DNA of 64,000 nt from Mycolicibacter hiberniae (GTDB taxonomy: Bacteria; Actinomycetota; Actinomycetes; Mycobacteriales; Mycobacteriaceae). Positions within the stretch are counted from its first letter, which is position 1, and every line of letters starts with the position of its first letter. Location: positions 1,860,001 to 1,924,000 of the forward strand of contig NZ_AP022609.1 in NCBI RefSeq assembly GCF_010729485.1, written 5' to 3'. The notes under the pieces were generated by a model. The model was not told where the DNA came from. It made no database searches and worked only from the letters and a program-made list of their open reading frames with translations. Shown piece by piece: positions 1 to 8,262 of this stretch. The position numbers and the translations under genes are program-made.

Positions 1-582
1 CAACTCCGACCGCCCCGCGAGGTATGCGGCAGCCAGATCCTGGACGCGGCGCACCGATTCGGCGGACACCGCGGTACCGGCGTGGTCGTTCAACGTGGGG
101 AAGTTGTCGAACCACCGGCGGTAGATCGCCTCGGGGGTGCCCTGCGCGTCGATCTCCGGGTCGTGCGGCGAGCGGTCGTGGAAGTCGGCCAGCACTGCGG
201 CGATGACGTCGAGCACGTGCTCGACCTGCCGGCCGCGCTTGACCAGCGAAGCCAACCGATCCTCGTCGCGGTAGCGGCGCATCACCACGAGCGGTTCAGC
301 GGCCCCGCCGGCGGGGTCGCTGAGGTGCGCGACACCGAAGTAGGCGTCGGGGGCCAGCCGGCTGTTGAGCCGGACTTCTCGCGCGCAGGCCTCCTCGCGC
401 TGTTCGACGGTGCGGAAGTCGAGAAAGTCGGTCTGCAGCGGCTTCTTGGCCTTGTAGGCACGATCGCCGGCCAGGATGACCACGCCGGAGTGTGTCTCGT
501 GGGCCGCGACCGCAGGCGCGGCACCCGCCCCATCCGCGCCGCCGAGGGCGGCCGAGGAGGCGTGCGCGTCGCCGGAGGTCAC
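1..582 (-). CDS. AAA/aminoglycoside-phosphotransferase-like kinase (Rv2004c type), N-terminal 194 residues; 3' end outside window
   Basis: The reading frame opens at a GTG whose last two bases lie in the TGA stop of the upstream universal stress protein gene (GTGA overlap), and runs open off the left edge. After an Ala/Gly-rich start the protein reads HETHSGVVILAGDRAYKAKK, then DFLDFRTVEQRE, LAPDAYFGVAHL and LADFHDRSPHD. This is the pattern of the M. tuberculosis dormancy protein Rv2004c, which joins an aminoglycoside-phosphotransferase-like fold to a C-terminal P-loop ATPase. Only the first part is visible, so the P-loop half cannot be checked. The overlap with a universal stress protein gene matches the Rv2005c-Rv2004c arrangement in the DosR regulon. 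The substrate is unknown. The family call is fairly firm; enzymatic activity is not shown. Confidence 0.8.
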   Translation of the reverse strand, partial: MTSGDAHASSAALGGADGAGAAPAVAAHETHSGVVILAGDRAYKAKKPLQTDFLDFRTVEQREEACAREVRLNSRLAPDAYFGVAHLSDPAGGAAEPLVVMRRYRDEDRLASLVKRGRQVEHVLDVIAAVLADFHDRSPHDPEIDAQGTPEAIYRRWFDNFPTLNDHAGTAVSAESVRRVQDLAAAYLAGRSEL

Positions 583-1466
583 GTCGCGGCGGGCCGGACC
601 ACGATCACCGGGACCCTGGCGGCCTGCACCACCGCCGAGCTGACCGAACCCAGAAGCTGGCTGGTGAAGCCACCGCGCCCGCGACTGCCGACCACCACCA
701 GTTGAGCCTGTTCGCCGGCCTCGACCAGCCAGCGGGCCGGGTGGTCACAGACCACTCGCCGCTCGACGGTGACGTCCGGGTACCGCTCCTGGTGGCCGGC
801 CAGGCGTTCGGAGAGGATTTCGTGTCCCTGGACTTCGTAGTCACGTCGGTCCATGTTGAGCAGCGGCATGACCTTGATGTCGCTCCAGGCGTGCAAGGCC
901 ACCAGCGGCACCCCGCGGAACGAGGCTTCCTCGAAGGCCAGCGCGGTTGCCTGCTCCGACGCGGGCGAACCGTCGATTCCGACCACCACGGGCGCGTCGT
1001 CGCTGTGCGCTCGACCGGCACGGATGACCGCGACCGCGCCCTGGGCATGGTGAATGAGGCTGGTGCTCACCGAGCCCAGCAGCAGGCGGCCGATGGCACC
1101 CAGGCCGACCGAGCCGACGACGGTCATCCAGCTGCCCTGAGCGGCGTCGATCAACGTCGAGACCACCGGGGCGTAGGCCGCCTCGGCACGCACCTCCGGT
1201 GCTGCGGCGTCGCCCCGGTTGGCGTCGACGACATCGCGGGCCTTCGCCAGTACCTTTTTCGCCTCATCGGCCTGCCAGTTGGGAATGCCGTCGGTGACCG
1301 GGCCGGGAGGCCAGCCGGCTTCCAGCGGGGTCACCACATGCAGCAAGGTGATCGGCTGGCCGCGCATGACCGCTTCCCGCGTCGCCCAGGCCACCGCCGC
1401 GTCGGATTCCGGTGATCCATCGACCCCCACCACGATTCCGGTTTTCGTCGTCCCGACTTGTGCCAT
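579..1466 (-). CDS. Universal stress protein, two tandem USP domains (Rv2005c-like)
   Basis: 295 residues from ATG 1466, the same length as M. tuberculosis Rv2005c as I recall it. The start is chosen because GGGAGGG lies just upstream and because the USP fold begins immediately (GIVVGVDGSPESDAAVAWA). Two USP domains follow: about residues 8-145 and 155-293. Each carries the ATP-binding signature, with VVGSVGLGAIGRLLLGSVS in the first and VVVGSRGRGGFTSQLLGSVS in the second (G-x2-G-x9-G(S) pattern), so both halves should bind nucleotide. It is followed with a 4-bp overlap by the Rv2004c-like kinase, indicating an operon. A DosR-box-like inverted repeat lies about 80 bp upstream. Longer forms of this frame extend through an upstream pseudogene and are not real N-termini. 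Likely a cytosolic hypoxia/stress protein of undefined function. Confidence 0.9.
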   Translation of the reverse strand: MAQVGTTKTGIVVGVDGSPESDAAVAWATREAVMRGQPITLLHVVTPLEAGWPPGPVTDGIPNWQADEAKKVLAKARDVVDANRGDAAAPEVRAEAAYAPVVSTLIDAAQGSWMTVVGSVGLGAIGRLLLGSVSTSLIHHAQGAVAVIRAGRAHSDDAPVVVGIDGSPASEQATALAFEEASFRGVPLVALHAWSDIKVMPLLNMDRRDYEVQGHEILSERLAGHQERYPDVTVERRVVCDHPARWLVEAGEQAQLVVVGSRGRGGFTSQLLGSVSSAVVQAARVPVIVVRPAAT

Positions 1467-1547
1467 CACAGCCCTCCCAACAGATTGAGCACTGGGCCGA
1501 CCGGCCAGTTCTGCCGTTGAAGTTACTGCGGCCGGACTGATTCGGCA

Positions 1548-1563
1548 GGGGTCATTGGACCCC
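1548..1563 (-). promoter_or_regulatory. DosR-box-like inverted repeat upstream of the Rv2005c-like gene
   Basis: GGGGTCATTGGACCCC, a perfect 6-bp inverted repeat (GGGGTC/GACCCC) around ATTG. It keeps the GGG-N8-CCC spacing of the DosR consensus (GGGACTNNNGTCCC core), although the half-site is GGGTC rather than GGGAC. It lies about 82 bp upstream of the ATG of the universal stress protein gene, a usual distance for DosR activation. Function is inferred from spacing and context. Confidence 0.5.
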
Positions 1564-1608
1564 AATCCACGGTTCGTTGGCCCATTGGCACCTGCCACCA
1601 CCGGTTCT

Positions 1609-2226
1609 TCACGAGCGGCCCAGGGCGGACTCCAGCAAGAGCCGGCGTTCTGCGGCGGCCACCGTACGCCGGGTCGCCTCGACCGCATCCGGGTTGACTG
1701 TTCGGCGGCGATCATCTCCTGAACCACCACCGCCATGGCGGGCTCCGCGTCGAATCCTCGGCTCGCTCGGTAGCTGACCACCCTCGGCGTGAAAAGCGAT
1801 GCCCAGCAACGCTCAACGCCATGAACCAGAGCGTCGTCGCCGGCGACATTGGTGAGCGACTGGTTCATGCCGGCGAATGAGGCGTCCCGCCCGTCTTCGC
1901 CGGTCGCCGAAGAACGCACCGCGACAACCCGGTTCGCTCCGAGCCGGTGGTAGGCGGCCAGGAGTTGCCGGCGAACCGGATCTGAGACACCAGCTTTGGC
2001 GACCAAATGCTGCATCCGCTGACACAATTCGGCCAGCGCAGCGCTCATCGATGCGCTGGAGAGCCCGGCGGTGCAGGGCAGCCACCTCGGTGTCGCCCCG
2101 CTTGCAGCGAAACCAGGTAGCCGCTGCGCAGCAGCACAAATCCCGGGGGAACCGGAAGACCCGCGTTGACCAGTTCGCCCAGATTGGGCCCTTGCCACCG
2201 CCGCAGCTTCGCCGGAATTGGGCCCC
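1609..2226 (-). pseudogene. Decayed PEP synthase / pyruvate-phosphate dikinase N-terminal (ATP-grasp) remnant
   Basis: Conceptual translation on the minus strand gives recognisable pieces of a pyruvate,water dikinase ATP-binding domain in different frames. First comes GGKGP, which continues after a one-base phase change as NLGELVNAGLPVPPGFVLL. In another frame follow KAGVSDPVRRQLLAAYHRLG, then VAVRSSATGEDGRDASFAGM, ERCWASLFTPRVVSYR and MAVVVQEMIAAEQS. The next change of phase leads to NPDAVEATRRTVAAAERRLL and a stop. The catalytic phosphohistidine domain and the PEP-binding C-terminus are absent. At least three phase changes, with no frame spanning the domain, show decay rather than a single sequencing error. 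A misleading 566-codon open frame links the middle piece to the downstream stress protein by chance. Ends are approximate. Confidence 0.7.
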
Positions 2227-2249
2227 AACTCCGCGCAACCCCGCTGGAA

Positions 2250-2286
2250 AGGGACCATCGCCGACCTTTCGGGGGCCAACGGCCCT
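2250..2286 (+). promoter_or_regulatory. Candidate DosR boxes (one good, one degenerate) upstream of USP gene
   Basis: GGGGGCCAACGGCCCT at 2271-2286 has the GGG-N8-CCC spacing of a DosR site and shares CCAACGGCCCT with the candidate box in front of acg (8841-8860). A weaker GGGACCATCGCCGACC lies at 2251-2266. Paired sites are common at DosR promoters. The ATG of the downstream gene is about 62 bp away. Inferred, not shown. Confidence 0.5.
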
Positions 2287-2347
2287 CTGGGAAATGTCCG
2301 CAGCTGCGTAGCGTCGCGTGACGAACCCGGTCAGCGGAAGGATGCCG

Positions 2348-3151
2348 ATGAGCGAATCGATGTCATCACAGTCGGTCGTGGTCGGCATCGATGGTTCGCA
2401 GGCGGCCGCCCATGCGGCGACGTGGGCGGCTCGTGAGGCCAGCGCGCGCGGCCTGCCCCTGCGCCTGGTTCACGTCATCGCCGAGGAAGCCGCCGAAGCC
2501 GCGCCCACACAGCCGGATCTGGGCGTGGAGTACGCCGAAACGGTGCTGCGCGAAGTCGACCTGCTGCTCCGGGAGAATGCGTCCGAGCTCAAGGTCGAGA
2601 CCGCGATGCCGCATGGGCCGCCCGGATCCGCCCTGATCGACGAATCACGCGACTCGGCAATGGTGTGCGTGGGCTCCGTCGGGATCGGGTGCTTGAGCCG
2701 CGCGATCTTCGGGTCGACCGCTGCCGAACTGGCGCAGGGCGCGCACTGCCCGGTGGCAGTCATCCGCGCCCACGGTGGCACGGGCGCAGCGCGGGGCTGG
2801 ATCGCGGTCGCCGTCGATCACACCCCGGGCGACGACCTGCTGCTGGAGCACGCATTCCGGGAAGCGCAGCTACGCGATGCACCGATCCTGGCGATAGAAA
2901 GCCAGCCGTGGCGGCGCGTCGGCCGGCACACTCTTCGGATCGAGTATTGGGCATCGCGTTACCCCGGGGTGCGCATTCGGCTCACCCCCCTGCGGCGCGG
3001 ACTACCGGACGCGCTGGGCCAGATCGGCGAACCCGTCCAGCTCGCGGTCATCGGGAAGCACGACGCCGACGATGTGCCCCGGATCGTGGGCCCGCCCGAC
3101 GTTGGTGTCAGCGAACCGGCCGGGAGCTCGGTGCTGGTGGTGCGCGACTGA
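2348..3151 (+). CDS. Universal stress family protein (dormancy-locus USP, 267 aa)
   Basis: The first half is a canonical USP domain: SVVVGIDGSQAAAHAATWAA at the N-terminus and VCVGSVGIGCLSRAIFGSTA with CPVAVIRAHG closing the nucleotide-binding loop. The second half (about residues 150-267) keeps the fold start (GWIAVAVDHTPGDDLLLEHAF) but its nucleotide loop is degenerate (LAVIGKHDADDVPRIVGPP), so it probably does not bind ATP. Start: AGCGGAAGG sits directly before the in-frame ATG at 2342 and six bases before the ATG at 2348. I take 2348 because the spacing suits it. A longer form from 2318 has no ribosome binding site. It converges on the dosT-like gene, leaving only six bases between the stops. 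Context and upstream boxes suggest DosR control. Confidence 0.85.
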   Translation: MSESMSSQSVVVGIDGSQAAAHAATWAAREASARGLPLRLVHVIAEEAAEAAPTQPDLGVEYAETVLREVDLLLRENASELKVETAMPHGPPGSALIDESRDSAMVCVGSVGIGCLSRAIFGSTAAELAQGAHCPVAVIRAHGGTGAARGWIAVAVDHTPGDDLLLEHAFREAQLRDAPILAIESQPWRRVGRHTLRIEYWASRYPGVRIRLTPLRRGLPDALGQIGEPVQLAVIGKHDADDVPRIVGPPDVGVSEPAGSSVLVVRD

Positions 3152-3157
3152 GACCGG

Positions 3158-4879
3158 CTAACGGCCGGCCAGCGGGGCGCTCCAGTGCACGCGGGTTCCT
3201 CCTTCGGGCTGCGAGCTGATCTTGCAGGCACCGCCCAGAAGTTGGGCGCGGGTCACCATGTTGGCCAGGCCGCTGTGGCGGTGGTTGTCTGCCGGGATGC
3301 CGTGCCCGTTGTCGGTGATGACGATGTTCAGACTGTCGGTCACGCTGATCTCGACGCTGACCCGAGTGGCCCCGGAGTGCCTGCAGGCATTACTGACCGC
3401 CTCCATGATCACGGCCTCGGCGTGCTCGGCCAGTTCGTCGGTGATGAGCGTCACCGTTCCGTCGACGCGCACAGTCGCGACGATGGTGCGATTCTCCGTC
3501 AGACGCGCGACCTCGTCCTGAACGCGTTTCTGAAAACCCCCGTCAAGCGCCGCCCGGGATTTGAGCCGGAAGATCGTCGTTCGGATCTCGGCGATGATGG
3601 TCTGCAGATCGTCGATCGTGGCGTCAAGCCGGGCGACGACCTCCGGTGAATGCGTCAGGGCCAGCGTGCCCTGCAGGTCCAGCCCGGCGGCGAACAACTG
3701 CTGGATGACGTGATCGTGCAAGTCGTGGGCGATACGTTCGCGGTCGGCAAGAATGTCGCGTTCACGGGCCCAGGCACGCCCGCGGGCCACCACAACGGCG
3801 ACGGCGGCGCGATGCGCGAAGTCATACACCAGGTCCAGGTCCGCCCCGTCGAAAGCGCGGTGATTCTCGTTGCGGGCGATCGCGAGCACTCCCAGCGTCT
3901 CCCCGTCGGAGCGCAGCGCTACCACCACGACCGGGCGCTGTCCGACATCGGTGAACCCGGGGATCGGGATGTCGAGGGCTTCGGTGATCAAGGGCCTGCC
4001 GGACCGCAAGACGCTGCCGGTGGTGGAGCCGTCCACCGCGATCTCCTGGCGGATCACCTCGTCGGCGTTGAGTCCGGCGGCTGCGGCCACGGTCAGGGTT
4101 CCGACGTCGGCAATGGGTAGGCTCGCGTCAGCCGGAACCATCACGATCGCCTGCTCGGCCGAGGCGAGCTCGCAGACACGCTCGGCGATGATCTGTAGTG
4201 GCTCTGATCGCATCGCCGGTCCGGTGGAGTCCGAAAGCAGCGCGGTGGTGATGTCGCGGCTGGCCTCGATCCAATGCGCCGACGCGCGCAGGTGTTCCAC
4301 CATGCGAGCGTTGTCGACGGCGACCGCTGCCGCGGTCGCCAGGGCGACGGCCACCTTTTCGTCGGACTCGGCGAATGTGCGGCCCGGCTGCTCGTGGGTC
4401 AGGTAAAGGTTGCCGATCAGGACACCCGAGGTGATGAGGGGCACGCTGAGCAGCGCCCGCATCGGGGGATGGTGTTCGGGGAACCCGACCGCGGCCGGGT
4501 GCGCGGTCAGGTCAGCCAGCCGCAGCGGCTCCGACTCGACGAGTGAGGCGTCCAGGACGCCCTTGCCGATGGGCAGATGGCCGATCCGGCGGATCGTCTG
4601 CTCGTCGAGGCCGGCGTGGATGAACTCGATCAGATTGCCCTGCGGACCGCGGATCGCCAGGGCGCCGTAGCGCGCCGAGGTCAGCTTCATCGCGGCCACG
4701 ACCACCCGGTGAAGCGTGGTGTTGAGGTGGAGGTCGGAGCCCATCTCAAGGATCACCGCGAGCAGATGCTCCATCTGGTCCCGCGTGACGGCGAGCTCAT
4801 CGAGCTGGTGATGCATGCGGTCGATGAGGGAAGGATCTCCGAGCCCCCGGAACGCCGATTCGCTGTCTCCGCCGTCCAT
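3158..4879 (-). CDS. dosT: DosT/DevS-type heme sensor histidine kinase
   Basis: 573 residues from ATG 4879, which I recall as the length of M. tuberculosis DosT. A longer frame begins in a Cys-rich stretch unlike the family. GAF-A covers about residues 45-190, GAF-B about 215-365, dimerisation/phosphoacceptor DHp about 375-440, and HATPase_c about 470-573. The stretch AVGFPEHHPPMR places His137 where the proximal heme ligand of DosS/DosT lies, and NLYLT keeps the distal-pocket tyrosine (Tyr159). The H-box is RIAHDLHDHVIQQ (His387), the N-box EAVSNACRHSG and the G-box DNGHGIP with HSGLANM. No membrane segment is seen, so it should be a cytosolic gas/redox sensor. It lies downstream of pfkB on the same strand with a 165-bp gap. 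Its natural partner devR lies 6 kb away at the opposite end of this locus. Confidence 0.9.
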   Translation of the reverse strand: MDGGDSESAFRGLGDPSLIDRMHHQLDELAVTRDQMEHLLAVILEMGSDLHLNTTLHRVVVAAMKLTSARYGALAIRGPQGNLIEFIHAGLDEQTIRRIGHLPIGKGVLDASLVESEPLRLADLTAHPAAVGFPEHHPPMRALLSVPLITSGVLIGNLYLTHEQPGRTFAESDEKVAVALATAAAVAVDNARMVEHLRASAHWIEASRDITTALLSDSTGPAMRSEPLQIIAERVCELASAEQAIVMVPADASLPIADVGTLTVAAAAGLNADEVIRQEIAVDGSTTGSVLRSGRPLITEALDIPIPGFTDVGQRPVVVVALRSDGETLGVLAIARNENHRAFDGADLDLVYDFAHRAAVAVVVARGRAWARERDILADRERIAHDLHDHVIQQLFAAGLDLQGTLALTHSPEVVARLDATIDDLQTIIAEIRTTIFRLKSRAALDGGFQKRVQDEVARLTENRTIVATVRVDGTVTLITDELAEHAEAVIMEAVSNACRHSGATRVSVEISVTDSLNIVITDNGHGIPADNHRHSGLANMVTRAQLLGGACKISSQPEGGTRVHWSAPLAGR

Positions 4880-4957
4880 CCGACCCAATTCTTTCCGCGG
4901 AGCGAATAGCTTGTGCCTGCAAACCGTGCGCACGCCGCAACACGGGCACACGACCGT

Positions 4958-4972
4958 CCAGCAATATGCTGG
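4958..4972. promoter_or_regulatory. Palindrome CCAGCAATATGCTGG upstream of dosT
   Basis: A perfect 6-bp inverted repeat (CCAGCA/TGCTGG) around ATA, about 80 bp upstream of the dosT start in the pfkB-dosT gap. No T-run follows on either strand, so a protein-binding site is more likely than an intrinsic terminator. It does not match the DosR consensus. The bound factor is unknown. Confidence 0.35.
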
Positions 4973-5044
4973 CACAAACCACGGCCGGCAGGCGATACCT
5001 TGCTGTCCTGGCTGCTCACGGCAGGCGCGCCGGGCCCCTCGGGC

Positions 5045-5890
5045 CTACGCTGAGAGTCCGATGACCTCGCTGGGCTGGGCAACCAGGGCGAACAGGTTTT
5101 CCACCGCCGAACGGCTGCACACCGCGGTATCCGGTGTCATCAGCATCGCCGCACCCGCCGCAATGCCCCACTGGACTGACTTGACCAGCGGCCAGCCCCG
5201 ACTCAGGCCGAGGGCGATCGCGGCGACCATCGCGTCGCCGGCACCGACCCCCCTGCCTCCCCGCATCCGGACGGCGGAGAATCGGTAACTGCCTGCAGGA
5301 GCGGCAAGTAATGCTCCCTCGGCCCCCAGCGACACGACCACCGCAGCTGCCCGTCGCTGCTCGAGAATCAACGGGACTCCCGCATGCCGGCACACGTCGG
5401 CAACACGCTGGTAGTAGTTGCCGGGCACGCCGGGCGGAAGGCTGCCGCTCGCCACGACGAGCCCCGCCGAGGCGGTCGCCGCGCGGAGCTGGACCAAGCA
5501 GTGCACCTGTTCGGCGAACGTCATTCGGGCACCGGGCAGCACGAAGCGATACTGCCCTCCGGTGCTTTGCTCGTCGATGGTGAAGCTCTCCCGGGTCGGC
5601 TCGGCGATCGGGACGCGGTCGAAGGGCACGCGGGCCTGTTCCAGCAATGCCGTGACCAACCCGCCGCTCGGTCCGCCGGCGGCCAGTATCGCCAAGACGG
5701 GTGCACCGAGAACGTGCGCGATGCGGGCGACGTTGACACCGCCCCCGCCCGGGTCATAGCGGGCGGGCCGGCAGCGCAGCTTTTCGGTCGGGCGCACCCG
5801 GTCGATGCTGGTGGTGATGTCGAGTGCGGGATTCAACGTCAATGTGACGATCCGCGTCGCTCGAACCGCGGGGCGGGCCGGAGTCTTCAT
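5045..5890 (-). CDS. pfkB: PfkB-family sugar kinase (Rv2029c-like) with internal in-frame deletion
   Basis: 281 residues from ATG 5890 (a TTG two codons upstream is an alternative). The N-terminal signature is intact: LTLNPALDITTSIDRVRPTEK and YDPGGGGVNVARIAHVLG. The C-terminal active-site loop GVGAGDAMVAA with the catalytic Asp is present. In the M. tuberculosis homologue (339 aa, phosphofructokinase B) roughly 45-50 residues lie between VPLILDTSG and AEVVVVSLG, including the KASVREL region near the nucleotide site. Here VPLILEQRRAAAVVVSLGAEG joins the two sides directly. The frame stays open, but loss of a core strand-helix segment makes normal catalysis doubtful. It lies 29 bp downstream of the esterase/PRTase fusion in the same dormancy operon. 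Family identity is sure; activity is not. Confidence 0.85.
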   Translation of the reverse strand: MKTPARPAVRATRIVTLTLNPALDITTSIDRVRPTEKLRCRPARYDPGGGGVNVARIAHVLGAPVLAILAAGGPSGGLVTALLEQARVPFDRVPIAEPTRESFTIDEQSTGGQYRFVLPGARMTFAEQVHCLVQLRAATASAGLVVASGSLPPGVPGNYYQRVADVCRHAGVPLILEQRRAAAVVVSLGAEGALLAAPAGSYRFSAVRMRGGRGVGAGDAMVAAIALGLSRGWPLVKSVQWGIAAGAAMLMTPDTAVCSRSAVENLFALVAQPSEVIGLSA

Positions 5891-5919
5891 GATCAACAGT
5901 TTCCGTTCGTCCGCGACGG

Positions 5920-7956
5920 CTACAGACCGCTCGGATAGGTCTCGGGAGTCTGGCCGGAGACCCAGAGGCTCGTCACCTCCAGCGGCTCTAACGCGCGCGT
6001 CTGATCGATGTGGATGATCGCGTCGAACTGGTCGGACGGCCGGACATGGAAGTAGTGACTTTGCCGCTCGGTCGCGGGTTGATAGATCACTCCGATGGCG
6101 CGACCCAACCGCACCGCTTCAAGCGGATCGGCGGCAGGCACCGCCGGCATGGGCACCAGGAACGCCGGCTTTCCGGTGGCATGGAAAAGATCTTCGATGC
6201 TGCCGGGCAACGCCGGGCGGACCACTTTGCGTTCCGCCGGGCCGCCCCACTCGCTGGCGGCGGTCACCGTGCCCGAATAGGTGCTGAACCCGATGAGGCG
6301 CACCTGGTCGTTGTGACGCTCACGGACCAGCTGACCGAGGGTGAGCTGGCCGTCACCGGCCATCTCGGTGGCTCGGGCGTCCCCTACGTGCGAGTTGTGC
6401 GCCCAGACCACGATGCGGGCCGGTGCGGCGGCGTCGCGGCCGCGGTCGGCATGGGCCAGCAGCGCCTCCAGGGTCTGAGCCATGTGCCGGTCGCGAATGT
6501 TCCAGGACGAGACGCGTCCGCTGAACATGGTCCGGTAGTACTCCTCGGCGTTGCGGACGGTTTGGGCGTTCTGCAACGCGTAGAACAGTTCGTCTTCAGC
6601 GACCGGTCCGTCCCGCTGCACACAGTTCGCCGCGTCGCGCTGCATTTCGATCAGTTGCGCCACCGCTTCGCCCTCGCAGGAGGGGCCGGCGCCGAACGCC
6701 GCACCGAATCCGTACGCCTGGCCGTCGTCGGCGCAGGCATGGTCGAAGCAGGCGTAGCGGGCGCGGGCCCGCTCCGCCGCGACCGGGTCGACGGAGTCCA
6801 GGTAGGTGATCACTTCCTCGATCGAGCGATGCAGGCTGTACAGGTCAAGCCCGTAGAAGCCGGTTTCGCGCCGGTCGGCCGACCTGCGGTCCCGGTTGTG
6901 GGCGCGCAGCCAATCGACGAATTCGGCGACCACGGCGTTGCGCCACATCCAGGCCGGGAATCGCTGAAAGCCGCTCAGCGCGGCATCGGCGGTCTGGTCC
7001 TCGCCGAGGCCCCGGACGTAGCGGTTCACCCGGTAGGCATCCGGCCAATCCGCCTCGGCGGCCACCACGCAGAAACCCCTCGCTGTGATCAGCCACTTGG
7101 TGATCTCGGCGCGGGCGGCGTAGAACTCGTGCGTGCCGTGCGAGCTTTCGCCGATCAACACGATGCGCGCGTCGCCGATCAGCTCTTCCAGCGCAACCTG
7201 TGGCGGGACCCCGGCCGGTGCCTCCACAGCGACACCGCCGACGACCTGCGCGGCGGTCGGCGCCGCAGGTGCCTGGTGCCGGGTGGTCGAGGCGGCCAGG
7301 AGCCGGCAGACCTCTTCGTCGGTGACCTGGGCGAAGTCCCAGAACGATTCGCCGACGGCGAAGAAGGGGGTGGGCATCGTGGCGCAGACCACCTCGTCGA
7401 CCAGGCCGGCGAACTCCCGGCAGGTCGATTCGGGGGCTGCCGGGACGGCGACGACCAGACGGGCCGGTTCGGCGTCCCGCAGCGCCTGCACCGCGGCGAA
7501 CATGCTCGCGCCGGTGGCCAGCCCGTCGTCGACCAGGATGACGGTCCGGCCGGCCACGTCGCGGGGCGGGCGATCACCGCGATAGGCGGCCTCCCGGCGG
7601 ACCAGCTCCCGGCCTTCCCGGTCGGCGATGTCGCGTAGCTGTTGCGGCGTGATCTTCAGGGCGCGCACCATGTCGTCGTTGACCACCACGCGGCCGCCAC
7701 TGGCCAGCGCGCCCACCGCGAATTCCTCGTGGCCCGGCGCTCCGAGCTTGCGCACGATGAACGCGTCCAGCGGGGCCTGCAGAGCCGCCGCGACTTCCCA
7801 GGCGACCGGGATTCCGCCGCGCGCCAGGCCGAGGACGATCACGTCGTCACGGTCGCGGTAGCTGTCGAGCAGATCGGCCAGCACCTGGCCGGCTTCGGTG
7901 CGGTCACGAAATATTCGCCGCGGTTGCCGCCTTCGGACTTCGGCTGCCCTCGTCAT
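5920..7956 (-). CDS. Phosphoribosyltransferase-erythromycin esterase-like fusion (Rv2030c-like)
   Basis: 678 residues, close to the 681 of M. tuberculosis Rv2030c. Residues about 10-220 form a type I phosphoribosyltransferase domain: [38 protein letters not shown] and the PRPP loop [14 protein letters not shown]. After a Pro/Ala linker, residues about 245-660 form an erythromycin-esterase-like domain: [39 protein letters not shown], the tract [15 protein letters not shown], and a C-terminal segment with [16 protein letters not shown]. The substrate of neither domain is known in mycobacteria. It is first in a minus-strand operon with pfkB, divergent from hspX across a 306-bp region carrying DosR-box-like repeats, so hypoxic induction is expected. 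Confidence 0.9.
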   Translation of the reverse strand: MTRAAEVRRRQPRRIFRDRTEAGQVLADLLDSYRDRDDVIVLGLARGGIPVAWEVAAALQAPLDAFIVRKLGAPGHEEFAVGALASGGRVVVNDDMVRALKITPQQLRDIADREGRELVRREAAYRGDRPPRDVAGRTVILVDDGLATGASMFAAVQALRDAEPARLVVAVPAAPESTCREFAGLVDEVVCATMPTPFFAVGESFWDFAQVTDEEVCRLLAASTTRHQAPAAPTAAQVVGGVAVEAPAGVPPQVALEELIGDARIVLIGESSHGTHEFYAARAEITKWLITARGFCVVAAEADWPDAYRVNRYVRGLGEDQTADAALSGFQRFPAWMWRNAVVAEFVDWLRAHNRDRRSADRRETGFYGLDLYSLHRSIEEVITYLDSVDPVAAERARARYACFDHACADDGQAYGFGAAFGAGPSCEGEAVAQLIEMQRDAANCVQRDGPVAEDELFYALQNAQTVRNAEEYYRTMFSGRVSSWNIRDRHMAQTLEALLAHADRGRDAAAPARIVVWAHNSHVGDARATEMAGDGQLTLGQLVRERHNDQVRLIGFSTYSGTVTAASEWGGPAERKVVRPALPGSIEDLFHATGKPAFLVPMPAVPAADPLEAVRLGRAIGVIYQPATERQSHYFHVRPSDQFDAIIHIDQTRALEPLEVTSLWVSGQTPETYPSGL

Positions 7957-8037
7957 CGCAGTTCACCGGTCATGGCGCCATCTCCGATTGGTCTAGAACT
8001 GACAACACTGATCTGACCCAGTGGGGGCCAGGTCGGG

Positions 8038-8057
8038 GAAGGGCATGAGGTCCCGAT
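8038..8057 (-). promoter_or_regulatory. Candidate DosR box facing the Rv2030c-like gene
   Basis: Read on the minus strand the core is GGGACCTCATGCCC (8041-8054), with both half-site anchors GGGAC and CCC at the DosR spacing but a poor centre. It lies about 85 bp upstream of the start of the leftward gene. The match is weaker than the 8179-8198 site. Confidence 0.4.
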
Positions 8058-8178
8058 TCCACGGGGCCGTTTGTCGAAGGCTGTCGGAACCGTTGCGCCC
8101 CGGAGGCCACAACCATGAATTTTGTCGCCGGCGCAGGACGCCGGATTCGTCTGGATGACGACGAAGACCCCTACGGCG

Positions 8179-8198
8179 TGGGGACTTCCGGCCCTGCC
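8179..8198 (+). promoter_or_regulatory. Candidate DosR box upstream of hspX
   Basis: GTGGGGACTTCCGGCCCTGC contains GGGACTTCCGGCCC, matching the DosR consensus GGGACTNNNGNCCC at all fixed positions. The centre is about 75 bp upstream of the hspX ATG. This is the best match in the window. Confidence 0.7.
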
Positions 8199-8262
8199 CG
8201 CGGGCAGCACATGCGAGTCGAATCGAGAGATCCACCAGACCGCCAAAGATCCGAGGACCATC

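Larger units (their letters stand above)
7957..8262. promoter_or_regulatory. Divergent control region between the Rv2030c-like gene and hspX
   Basis: No gene of its own was recognised in these 306 bp. Open frames across it lack ribosome binding sites and typical mycobacterial codon bias. The stretch holds the two candidate DosR boxes listed separately (8038-8057 and 8179-8198) and the AGGA ribosome binding site of hspX. It must hold the promoters for the leftward fusion-pfkB unit and the rightward hspX unit. Confidence 0.6.

Noticed and set aside
579-2279. A 566-residue fusion of a PEP-synthase domain with a universal stress protein
   Set aside because: The upstream part joins only by chance read-through of a pseudogene; a strong ribosome binding site and family length place the USP start at 1466.
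6010-7638. 542-codon plus-strand open frame
   Set aside because: Antisense shadow of the phosphoribosyltransferase-esterase fusion gene.
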